In this document: positions 55,416 to 64,000 of the stretch, one piece after another
How positions within the stretch are numbered: position 1 is the first letter of the stretch
Layout of the letters: each line of letters starts with the position of its first letter
Source: Ignavibacteriales bacterium
GTDB lineage: Bacteria; Bacteroidota; Ignavibacteria; UBA10030; SZUA-254
DNA length: 64,000 nucleotides
Direction of reading: 5' to 3'
NCBI GenBank assembly: GCA_016214905.1
Contig: JACRMQ010000007.1
Span: forward strand, 881,695 to 945,694
Made by a program: the position numbers and the translations under genes
The notes under the pieces: generated by a model
Told to the model about the DNA's origin: nothing
Database searches by the model: none
The model's input: only the letters and a program-made list of their open reading frames with translations

Positions 55416-57896
55416 TTACTTCAAAATTAATTTGCCATTCTCTCTTACTTTAACCCAGTATCCATAATAAGGATTCAATGTTAACGAGTTAACGTAGCCG
55501 TTTTCATATCTGAAGTATGGAGAAAGTACATTGTCGGGTGGAATCTGTTCAATCGCCGAAACCTCAATGGGAAAAGAAAGAGCACCGATTATATTCCATC
55601 CTTGCCGGACATCTATCGTATCGGTGGTACGCGATTCACCGGGCAGTAAAATAGATGCAGCCGATTCAAACTTTATCCAGTATGCAGAATTTTGCGGTAC
55701 AGTATCAAGCGGAAAATATGATCCGTTAAAAATAAATACCAACGAATTTGATAAAGGATAAAGATTTAATATCGTATGGTCAACAAGTTTACGCGGAAGA
55801 GATAGAAGTTGCCAACCGCTTGCTACTGTAATTCCGGTGTCGAGAGAATATAGGTTCCCGAAAATTAATCCGCTTGTATCAAGACCGGAGGTCATGATGA
55901 TCTGGTAATTGTCAACACCATATGCCGATTTAGGTACAGTTTGATACCAGTCGGTTTTCATACTTTCTGATATGAAAAATGTACCGGGACCAATATCTGT
56001 AAAAGTGAATTGACCCAATGAATTGGTTGTTACGGGTGTTCCTGTTGGAAGGCATTTTACATCCCAATTCGCTAATCCGTTTTCTCCGATATCTTGAATG
56101 CGATTGTTGTTAGAGTCAGTAAATACAATACCGCTTATTGAGCCAAGTTTAAAATTCCCAAAATTGATTCCTGATGTATCGATACCGTGAAGAAGATTGA
56201 TTGAATACGATCCGCTTGGAAAAGTTTGAATCCATCCGGATGATATTTCCGCGGTTACAATATAATTGCCGATTGCGAGACTGTCGAATAAATAATTCCC
56301 TTCAAGATCCGCGGTCACTGAATCGGTTATTGTACCTGTCAAAAATATCTTTCTTCCCGAAATTGCCGGGTCATCAATATCTCTGATGCCGTTTCCATTC
56401 ATATCCTCATACAGGATGCCGCTGATTCTGCCAATAGGCAACGCGCCGAAATATTTTATTGCGCTATCGGCGTTAAGAATTCCCCAGCCCATCAAGTTAT
56501 TCGGTGTTGCGGCGTTGCTCGCGGTTTGCCTCATGGCATCTCTGACTTCCATCGCTGTTAATGTTGGATTTGCAGATAAAATCAATGCCGCAACGCCGGC
56601 GGAGAGAGGACACGAGAATGATGTTCCGTTTGATGTTCCGTACCCTGTGGTATTAGTTGAGCTTGCTACTTTGACGCTCGAACCCATAGCCATGATGTCC
56701 GGTTTAATTTGGCCATCGGATGTTGGTCCCACAGAACTGAAAGATGTTCGAACACCTGCGGATGTAACGGCGCCCGCGGCAATTACGCTGTCACCATCAG
56801 AGGGTGCACCAAGAGTGTTATGCACGCCATCGCCTGCACCGGCATTTCCGGCTGAGTTTACAACTACAATCCCTAAAAAAGCTGCATGGTCAGAGGCTCT
56901 TGTTATCAATGTAGTATTACCATCCATATCAGCCCAGGTCCAGCTTGTGTACGGTGCATCGTATGTTGTGTATCCAAGTGATGTGCTTGTAACATCTACG
57001 CCGATGCTGTCTGCCCATTGAATTGCCGCCGCCCAATTATCTTCTTCAATCGGCGTTTCGCTCGAATCGTTTTCTGTCCGAGCTAAAATATAATCTGCTT
57101 TGAATGCCGGACCTATAAGCTGACCCGGTTTGTAACCGCCGATTGTAGAAAGCGTGTTAACACCGTGTGCCCCGAATCCTGTGCTGGGATTATTGGGTAT
57201 TACACTTTCTTTGTGATCGACAAAATCGTGCTGAGCTATTATATTCATCGAAGAAAATGATTCGTGAGTCAAAAGGCGAAATCCGTTATCTAATACACAA
57301 ACAACAACGCCCTGTCCGTAGATGCCGAGGTTGTGCACTTGCGGGACTTTTATTTGATTCACTTGTGTGTACGATGTTCCGTAATCCAAACCGGTTGTTC
57401 CGCTTGGCGTTGGCAATTCATCGGAATATTTTATGGGCTGCTCTTTTTCATCACCTGCGCGTTTTCTCCATCTTCCCACAAGCTCGATCTCTTTTACAAA
57501 AGGTAGATTGCGCAGAGCATCAATTTGCTGTTTTGTGGCGAGCGCACTTATGGCGTTGAACCATTTCAATTCGTGCCTGACTTGAACAACATTATTTGCC
57601 ACTGTTTGTAGATACGAATTATCGATAGGCAAATCTTGAGTATCGATGACATTCAAGTTTTTTCTGACTTTCATTCTTCTATTGATAGATCTATCCGATA
57701 TAACAGAAGAAGCGCTTATTTCCCTAAGATTTTTTTGGTTTCCCTTATCTTTTAGATAAATCAAGACAATTGTCTGATCCTGACTTCCCATTTCTAAATA
57801 TTTTTTAGAAAGGAGCTTGCCGAATTGGGCGGGTTGTTCCGAGAATGCAAATGATATTGCAAATAAAAGAGGTAATATAATTTTCGTTAATTTCAT
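55416..57896 (-). CDS. Secreted subtilisin-like serine protease with two SdrD-like domains and GW module
   Basis: The 826-residue protein has a signal peptide (IILPLLFAISFAFS), an inhibitor-like propeptide (to about 145) and an S8 domain with Asp in VVCVLDNGF (~200), His in FGAHGVNTLS (~245) and Ser in NGTSFSCPLSAG (~425). Two Cna-B/SdrD-like domains follow, each with a calcium-type loop (DMNGNGIRDIDD and DSNNNRIQDIGE). The last ~135 residues are the two-fold GW...GYW module, ending directly in GKLILK. There is no canonical type IX sorting domain after it, unlike the other two carriers of the module. It probably degrades extracellular protein. Confidence 0.92.
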   Translation of the reverse strand: MKLTKIILPLLFAISFAFSEQPAQFGKLLSKKYLEMGSQDQTIVLIYLKDKGNQKNLREISASSVISDRSINRRMKVRKNLNVIDTQDLPIDNSYLQTVANNVVQVRHELKWFNAISALATKQQIDALRNLPFVKEIELVGRWRKRAGDEKEQPIKYSDELPTPSGTTGLDYGTSYTQVNQIKVPQVHNLGIYGQGVVVCVLDNGFRLLTHESFSSMNIIAQHDFVDHKESVIPNNPSTGFGAHGVNTLSTIGGYKPGQLIGPAFKADYILARTENDSSETPIEEDNWAAAIQWADSIGVDVTSTSLGYTTYDAPYTSWTWADMDGNTTLITRASDHAAFLGIVVVNSAGNAGAGDGVHNTLGAPSDGDSVIAAGAVTSAGVRTSFSSVGPTSDGQIKPDIMAMGSSVKVASSTNTTGYGTSNGTSFSCPLSAGVAALILSANPTLTAMEVRDAMRQTASNAATPNNLMGWGILNADSAIKYFGALPIGRISGILYEDMNGNGIRDIDDPAISGRKIFLTGTITDSVTADLEGNYLFDSLAIGNYIVTAEISSGWIQTFPSGSYSINLLHGIDTSGINFGNFKLGSISGIVFTDSNNNRIQDIGENGLANWDVKCLPTGTPVTTNSLGQFTFTDIGPGTFFISESMKTDWYQTVPKSAYGVDNYQIIMTSGLDTSGLIFGNLYSLDTGITVASGWQLLSLPRKLVDHTILNLYPLSNSLVFIFNGSYFPLDTVPQNSAYWIKFESAASILLPGESRTTDTIDVRQGWNIIGALSFPIEVSAIEQIPPDNVLSPYFRYENGYVNSLTLNPYYGYWVKVRENGKLILK

Positions 57897-58112
57897 TTAA
57901 AACCTTGATTTGCGGATATTTGGGTTCATTAATTACAAATGTAAACTACCAAAGTTTAAGTGGAAAGTCAAGGGGATGGGAAAGAGTACAAAAAAATAAA
58001 CCTCCGATTTTTATCTTATTAAGTTAAGGAACAAATAGGAAGTTTGATTTGGTGCAAATTGTATTCTCAATTCTTTTTCACTATTTTCAAATGTAATTAA
58101 AGAGATATATTT

Positions 58113-58868
58113 ATGAAGCAAATTAAAGAAACACTTATAGATTTTATTTGCAAAGAAACTGAAAAAGCCGGTTTCAGGAAAGCAGTTATAGGTTTATCGG
58201 GTGGGGTAGATTCGGCTCTCGTTACCTTTCTTGCAGCCGAAGCATTGGGAAAAGCGAACGTGCTTGCAGTGATGATGCCTTACAAAACCAGCAGTTCCGA
58301 AAGTTTGACCGATGCGAAATTAATTGTTGAAATGCTTGGCATTCGTTCAGAAATTGTGGAGATAACCCCAATGGTCGATGCTTACCTGATGAAACACGGT
58401 GATATAAGTCCGTTGCGCAAGGGTAATATTATGGCACGCCAGAGGATGATAGCTTTATACGATATATCTGCCCGCGAGAATGCTATTGTAATTGGAACGA
58501 GCAACAAAACTGAAATACTGCTTGGCTATGGAACACTTTTCGGTGATACCGCCTGCGGCATCAATCCGATTGGTGAACTTTACAAAACCGATGTCTGGCG
58601 TTTGGCAGACGAAGTCGGTGTACCGAAAAAGATTATAGAAAAACATCCGACCGCTGATTTGTGGGAAGGACAAACTGATGAGCAGGAGCTTGGTTTTGAG
58701 TACCGGCAGGTTGATAAACTGCTCCGAGCAATGGTTGACGAAAATAAGAACGATCAAGAATTACTGGCACTTGGTTTTGAAAAAGAGTTCATTGCCAAAG
58801 TTCAGAAATTGATTTTGAAGAATGAATTTAAACGTCGAACTCCGTTAATCGCTCGACTAACAAAATGA
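58113..58868 (+). CDS. nadE: NAD+ synthase, ammonia-dependent
   Basis: NadE amidates nicotinic acid adenine dinucleotide, the last step to NAD. The 251-residue protein has the PP-loop SGGVDSALV, the IVIGTSNKTEILLGYGTLFGD stretch represented by GTSNKTEILLG, and PTADLWEGQTDE. The absence of a nitrilase domain shows that it uses free ammonia. It overlaps rsmI by 4 bases. A chance link to larB is that both use nicotinate adenine dinucleotide. Confidence 0.95.
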   Translation: MKQIKETLIDFICKETEKAGFRKAVIGLSGGVDSALVTFLAAEALGKANVLAVMMPYKTSSSESLTDAKLIVEMLGIRSEIVEITPMVDAYLMKHGDISPLRKGNIMARQRMIALYDISARENAIVIGTSNKTEILLGYGTLFGDTACGINPIGELYKTDVWRLADEVGVPKKIIEKHPTADLWEGQTDEQELGFEYRQVDKLLRAMVDENKNDQELLALGFEKEFIAKVQKLILKNEFKRRTPLIARLTK

Positions 58869-59566
58869 CCGCTATACCGGGAACACTTTATATCGTTTCA
58901 ACTCCGATTGGAAATCTTGAGGATATAAGCGCAAGGGGGGTGAGCATTTTATCGTCGGTTGATTTAATAGCCGCTGAAGATACGCGTAAAACAAAAATAC
59001 TTCTTAATCATTTCAACATCTCAAAACCGCTCATAAGTTATTATAACTTCAACGAGACAAAAAGAGTACCTGAACTTATCTCAAAACTTATCGGGGGTTT
59101 ATCCATCGCGCTTGTTTCTGATGCTGGAACTCCCGGTATCTCAGATCCTTCTTATAGAATAATCAACGCGGCGATTGAACAAAATATTCCTATCGTGGCG
59201 ATTCCCGGGGCAACGGCATTCTTGCCCGCGCTTATTGTCAGCGGTTTTAATATCGATAGATTTTTATTCGAAGGATTCCTGCCTGTAAAGAAAGGGCGTA
59301 AAACATTTTTGGAAAAGCTATCAACTGAACCTCACACAATAGTATTCTATGAGTCGCCTCACCGGTTACTACGGACATTAAACGATCTGAAGCAATATTT
59401 CGGTAACAGAGATATATCTATTTCCAGGGAGACCACAAAAAAATTTGAAGAAACATTTCGCGGAAAAATTTCGGAATCGATCACTCATTTTTCAAAATCT
59501 AAGGTACGGGGAGAGCTTGTTCTGGTGGTGGAAGGCACTCCAAAAGGGAAAAAACCGCTCAGATAA
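58865..59566 (+). CDS. rsmI: 16S rRNA (cytidine(1402)-2'-O)-methyltransferase
   Basis: RsmI adds the 2'-O-methyl of C1402 in the 30S P site. The 233-residue tetrapyrrole-methylase fold has STPIGNLEDIS, AAEDTRKTKILLNHF, LVSDAGTPGISDP and FYESPHRL. It is slightly short at the C-terminus compared with the 280-residue E. coli protein, as is common in this group. Coupled to nadE by ATGA overlap. Confidence 0.94.
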   Translation: MTAIPGTLYIVSTPIGNLEDISARGVSILSSVDLIAAEDTRKTKILLNHFNISKPLISYYNFNETKRVPELISKLIGGLSIALVSDAGTPGISDPSYRIINAAIEQNIPIVAIPGATAFLPALIVSGFNIDRFLFEGFLPVKKGRKTFLEKLSTEPHTIVFYESPHRLLRTLNDLKQYFGNRDISISRETTKKFEETFRGKISESITHFSKSKVRGELVLVVEGTPKGKKPLR

Positions 59567-59592
59567 TAGCGCGATATCCGTGAACTGAAAAT

Positions 59593-59620
59593 TTGATTTT
59601 ATCATCTAATTTTATATATT
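59593..59620 (+). promoter_or_regulatory. Candidate groESL promoter
   Basis: TTGATT (59593-59598), a 16-base spacer and TATATT (59615-59620) stand about 105 bases before groES. No CIRCE element is visible around it, so heat-shock control, if any, would use another mechanism. Confidence 0.45.
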
Positions 59621-59725
59621 TATACGCGCTTAACGGAGTGCGATTCTTCTTCTTGTTTCTACATATCTAACTATTTTGAAACCTTATAATATATTCATTT
59701 ACAATAATTTAAAGGAGTAATATCT

Positions 59726-60010
59726 ATGAAGATGAAACCTCTAGGTGATCGAATTGTTATCAAACCGGCAATAGCCGAGGAGAAAACAAAAGGAGGAATT
59801 ATATTACCCGATACCGCGAAAGAAAAACCGGTGATCGGTGAAGTTGTTGCTGTTGGTCCCGGCAGAAAGTCGGATGACGGTAATGTTATCGCAATGGAAG
59901 TTAAAGTCGGCGATAAAGTGTTGTACGGAAAATATTCAGGCACAGAGGTAACTATCGAAGGTCAGGAATTCCTGATCATGCGCGAGAGTGACCTTTTTGC
60001 GATCGTGTAA
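59726..60010 (+). CDS. groES: Co-chaperonin GroES
   Basis: GroES is the seven-membered lid of the GroEL folding chamber. The 94-residue protein has the signature [24 protein letters not shown], whose mobile loop ([12 protein letters not shown]) contacts GroEL, and ends in [17 protein letters not shown] lies 8-12 bases before the ATG. groEL follows after 47 bases. Confidence 0.98.
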   Translation: MKMKPLGDRIVIKPAIAEEKTKGGIILPDTAKEKPVIGEVVAVGPGRKSDDGNVIAMEVKVGDKVLYGKYSGTEVTIEGQEFLIMRESDLFAIV

Positions 60011-60039
60011 TTAAATTTTTTAATAACGAAAAGAAATAA

Positions 60040-61695
<1,656 letters not shown>

Positions 61696-61733
61696 TCCGT
61701 ACAACTTCTTATTTAAGAAGCAGTTAGCAATGG

Positions 61734-61770
61734 ACCCCGAATTGGTTTATCAGTTCGGGGTTTTTTATTT
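61734..61770 (+). terminator. Terminator after groEL
   Basis: ACCCCGAA and TTCGGGGT pair around a 12-base loop and are followed by TTTTTATTT. A weaker CTTCTT/AAGAAG hairpin lies at about 61705-61719. Confidence 0.88.
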
Positions 61771-61820
61771 GACTTCCGCGATTTTTTTTCTTACATTTTC
61801 CCAAAGTTAGTTTACCATCA

Positions 61821-61884
61821 GCGGAGGACGACATTCTCCCGAGGCGTAGAGATTCACCGAAAATTTCTCGTTTGCCGTCCTGTG
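61821..61884 (+). promoter_or_regulatory. Structured leader candidate upstream of the PUR gene
   Basis: AGGACG (61825-61830) pairs with CGTCCT (61876-61881). Inside, GAGA (61849-61852) can pair with TCTC (61866-61869), or CGAG (61840-61843) with CTCG (61867-61870). This GC-richer segment sits 55 bases before the start codon and may be a folded 5' leader. It matches no riboswitch that I recognise. Confidence 0.35.
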
Positions 61885-61935
61885 ATCATCGGTGTTTCAA
61901 TTCACTGATTGTGTCACTTTATCATGGAGGTTCCA

Positions 61936-62163
61936 ATGGAATCGCTTTTTTCAAAAACCGTAAAGGCGGGTAAAACCACCTATTTTATAGATGTTCGCGA
62001 GGCAAAAAATAAAAACAAATATATCTCAATCGCCGAAAGTACTTTAGCCAAGGAAGGTGAAGAGAAAAAATTTACCCGCAAGAACATCATGATCTTCGAT
62101 AACCAATTAGATAAATTCAGGGAGGCATTTAACGAAGCGATAAAAATTGCACAACCGAAATAA
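61936..62163 (+). CDS. PUR-domain protein, DUF3276 family
   Basis: This 75-residue protein is of the bacterial PUR-alpha-like type: FSKTVKAGKTTYFIDVREAKN, KYISIAESTL and KKFTRKNIMIFDNQLDKFREAF are its strands and helix. The family binds single-stranded nucleic acid and is typical of Bacteroidetes and spirochaetes. The open frame starts earlier, but GGAGG placed 6 bases before the ATG at 61936 fixes the start. Its cellular role is unknown. Confidence 0.9.
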   Translation: MESLFSKTVKAGKTTYFIDVREAKNKNKYISIAESTLAKEGEEKKFTRKNIMIFDNQLDKFREAFNEAIKIAQPK

Positions 62164-62184
62164 ACCCGGTCTGAATTAGTTACG

Positions 62185-62252
62185 GTGAGGGAACAGGGTG
62201 TCAACCTCGGCTGTCGCGGTGGATTAGTGGTAGCGGAGCGCCCTTCCCTCAC
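62185..62252 (+). ncRNA. Long hairpin, candidate structured RNA
   Basis: GTGAGGGAA pairs perfectly with TTCCCTCAC; after a two-base bulge GGGTG pairs with CGCCC; then CTC-G-GCT pairs with AGC-G-GAG around an 18-base loop. The 68-base element is much richer in GC than its surroundings. No T run follows, so it is not a simple terminator. Part of it (GGATTAGTGGTAGCGGAG) looks faintly like a tRNA D arm, but no tRNA can be completed. It lies between the PUR gene and the endonuclease-type gene. Confidence 0.4.
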
Positions 62253-62285
62253 TCGATATTGATTATCAAAAATATTGGAGGGGAT

Positions 62286-63233
62286 ATGCAACTTACAATC
62301 ACAACGTTTAATGTAGAAAATCTTTTTAATCGATATGCTTTTTTAGATTCACCCTGGGATGACCGGAATTACGATAAATTTATCCAGGCAATCGGTGTTG
62401 TCTCGATAGCGAGCCGAGCCGGTGATCTTGTACCATATCAAATCTCGGAGATTCAGCGGAATAATACTGCACAGGCAATTCTTGATTCCAAACCTGATAT
62501 TCTGGCTGTTCAGGAAATCGAGAATATCTATACTCTCCGCGTCTTCAACGAAACTTATCTCGATAACTATTTCGATCGGATGATTTGCATAGATGGTAAC
62601 GACCCTCGTGGTATCGATGTAGGATTATTGTTAAGAAAAGATTTAAATGCCGAAATCCAAAATATTCGAACACACATCGATGAACCTGAAAACGGAAAAA
62701 GTATACACCGCACATCTTTTTTGAACAGCGGTTACTGGGTAACAGGGGCGATATTTTCCCGTGACTGTCTTGAAGTCGACATAAAATTGAACGGAAAGAT
62801 AATCACTTTATTGATTAATCATTTCAAAGCACAGGATAAGACTATATCCTCCGTCGCCCGCCGCACCAAACAATCTGAACGCGTTGCGGAGCTTGTTACC
62901 CAATGTGCGAAGAGCGGTAAACTACCGATAGTGCTCGGAGATCTAAACGCCATACCTATCGATAAATCATTGGTCTCGTTGCTGAAACATACATTGCTTA
63001 AAGATCCTTTCCCACACGAAACTTGGACTCATTATTATGTTCCGAAAAAAAATGTGAGCCGTCTCGATTATATTTTAATTCATAAAACGATAAAGTCGGT
63101 CTCGACTCATATCGTACGGAACGGATTAACAGCAAAATGTAAAAAATATGACGGGCCGCGTTATCCAACTATTGGACAAGAGCATACCGAAGCCAGCGAT
63201 CATTGCCCGGTTTCAATTCAAATTGAAGTTTAA
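62286..63233 (+). CDS. Endonuclease/exonuclease/phosphatase family protein
   Basis: The 315-residue protein has the fold's catalytic marks: Asn in TFNVENLF, the metal-binding Glu in AVQEIEN, the GDLNAIP motif, and the terminal His in ASDHCPVSIQ. Members cut DNA, RNA or phospholipid head groups; nothing here decides the substrate. It has no signal peptide, so it is probably cytosolic. The start is the ATG at 62286 with GGAGGGG seven bases before; the frame itself opens at 62259. Confidence 0.9.
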   Translation: MQLTITTFNVENLFNRYAFLDSPWDDRNYDKFIQAIGVVSIASRAGDLVPYQISEIQRNNTAQAILDSKPDILAVQEIENIYTLRVFNETYLDNYFDRMICIDGNDPRGIDVGLLLRKDLNAEIQNIRTHIDEPENGKSIHRTSFLNSGYWVTGAIFSRDCLEVDIKLNGKIITLLINHFKAQDKTISSVARRTKQSERVAELVTQCAKSGKLPIVLGDLNAIPIDKSLVSLLKHTLLKDPFPHETWTHYYVPKKNVSRLDYILIHKTIKSVSTHIVRNGLTAKCKKYDGPRYPTIGQEHTEASDHCPVSIQIEV

Positions 63234-63381
63234 TATCCAGTAATAAAGAGGAGATATAATATGCCTGAATCAATTGATAGTCTAATTGTCCGATGGCGTG
63301 CCCTTATGTGATTGGCCGTGAATCTCTTCATGAAAACAATAATGATCCATAACCAACAAAATTAAGAACTAAGGAGAAATT

Positions 63382-64000
63382 ATGGCATTTCAATTCTTAT
63401 ATACTATGCGCGACTTTCTAAACAGCACTGAAGGAAAATTCATAAAATACTGGACTTCTTTGTTGCTGATTTTAGTGGCCTTTTATCTATATCTTCACTT
63501 TAATGTTTCCGGAAGTATAGATAAAAGACTGACAAAGGACGAGATCACAACCGTAACATTGATCTTGACCGACACATCGTCGCAAAATGCGGTTAACTGT
63601 TCGCAACTCGATTCCACGCGAAAGGTAAAAGCTATCGAATTCATACTCAACCAGTTGAGCCCTATAGATGATAGCGCCGTTGTGAAACTTAACCGGCAAA
63701 CCGCACCTCTGAACATTCCTACGATGATCGCCATGCTGCCGACAATTAGCGTTTCCTCGGGTTATTTTTTCTGGCTAAACACCGATTGGAAATATTTTGA
63801 AGTTATTTTCTGGACGATCTTCGGAGTGATTGCAAACTTATTGTATAAATCATCCGGCACAATCGGGGAAGGAAAATTCGATCGGACAAAAGAGTTGACA
63901 CTTTATACAGCGAAGATATATTACGCTCCGCTCATCAGTTTGATCATAGTATTCAGCTACTCCGTGCTGTCGTCATCGAACGAGGTTTATTTCGACAACA
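63382..64000 (+). CDS. Hypothetical membrane protein (3' partial)
   Basis: The frame starts with ATG after AAGGAG and stays open to the right edge (206 codons). It has at least three membrane segments: residues ~24-42 (YWTSLLLILVAFYLYLHF), ~140-157 (FEVIFWTIFGVIANLLY) and ~185-203 (YYAPLISLIIVFSYSVL). Between the first two lies a polar loop of about 85 residues, with a Cys and an SSQNAVN stretch, likely outside the cytosol. I do not recognise the family, and the missing end may carry the decisive domain. Confidence 0.8.
   Translation, partial: MAFQFLYTMRDFLNSTEGKFIKYWTSLLLILVAFYLYLHFNVSGSIDKRLTKDEITTVTLILTDTSSQNAVNCSQLDSTRKVKAIEFILNQLSPIDDSAVVKLNRQTAPLNIPTMIAMLPTISVSSGYFFWLNTDWKYFEVIFWTIFGVIANLLYKSSGTIGEGKFDRTKELTLYTAKIYYAPLISLIIVFSYSVLSSSNEVYFDN

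Noticed and set aside
56386-57021. 211-codon plus-strand frame inside the subtilisin gene
   Set aside because: It is antisense to the catalytic domain of a clearly real protease and matches no family.
59567-59725. CIRCE operator before groES
   Set aside because: GCGCTTAACGGAGTGCG looks vaguely similar, but the TTAGCACTC-9-GAGTGCTAA structure is absent.
62213-62252. tRNA-Gly-like gene
   Set aside because: The stretch GGATTAGTGGTAGCGGAG recalls a D arm, but no anticodon arm, T arm or acceptor pairing can be completed.

Overview
The window looks like chromosomal DNA from a bacterium of the Bacteroidota/Chlorobiota side of the FCB group, most like Ignavibacteria or Kryptoniota. The case rests on three things: secreted proteins ending in type IX secretion (T9SS) sorting domains, a PUR/DUF3276 protein, and ligand-propeller and multi-PAS sensor kinases. 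Unlike typical Bacteroidetes, several promoters match the TTGACA/TATAAT consensus. The species assignment is inference; no rRNA is present. DNA is moderately AT-rich and genes are densely packed on both strands.

Region 1 (1-7.5 kb) holds the end of a secreted T9SS protein, a minus-strand set made of a CheY-like regulator, a PilB-like ATPase with altered catalytic motifs and a sigma-54 activator with a decayed receiver, a tRNA-Arg(ACG), and a Sll1717-type P-loop ATPase. Region 2 (7.7-11.9 kb) is a plus-strand housekeeping run: grpE, dnaJ, a ComEA-like protein, a DUF3822/PilM-like protein, rsmD and coaD. Region 3 (12-15.05 kb) is a Phe/Tyr operon read leftwards: a TTGACA-17-TATAAT promoter, a leader peptide containing YYFYYF, a terminator hairpin, a broken DAHP synthase, pheA and tyrA. 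Region 4 (15-17.1 kb) is accessory: an F420-dependent-reductase-like protein, a copied fragment of coaD, decayed palindromic repeats, and a DUF5678/retropepsin gene pair.

Region 5 (17.1-32.4 kb) is core metabolism. On the minus strand it has pckA, aspC, rlmB, lgt, an unknown gene, hisS, a PTS IIA protein and larB. On the plus strand it has plsY, a split transketolase, an HtrA protease, purB and an aldehyde dehydrogenase. Region 6 (32.6-43.6 kb) has a propeller sensor kinase and NarL regulator, then a cassette of a lone sorting-type domain, an Rhs protein with a Cys/His-rich tail and a T9SS protein, then lysine 6-transaminase. Region 7 (43.7-55.1 kb) is a signalling island with two giant multi-PAS kinases and two response regulators. 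Region 8 (55.4-64 kb) has a secreted subtilisin, nadE, rsmI, groES-groEL, a PUR protein, an endonuclease/phosphatase-fold protein and the start of a membrane protein.

The observations most worth following are the Phe/Tyr attenuator in front of the mutated DAHP synthase, the coaD fragment, a two-fold 'GW...GYW' module shared by three secreted proteins, the Rhs cassette, the degenerate pilus-type ATPase, and an unexplained long hairpin at 62185-62252.
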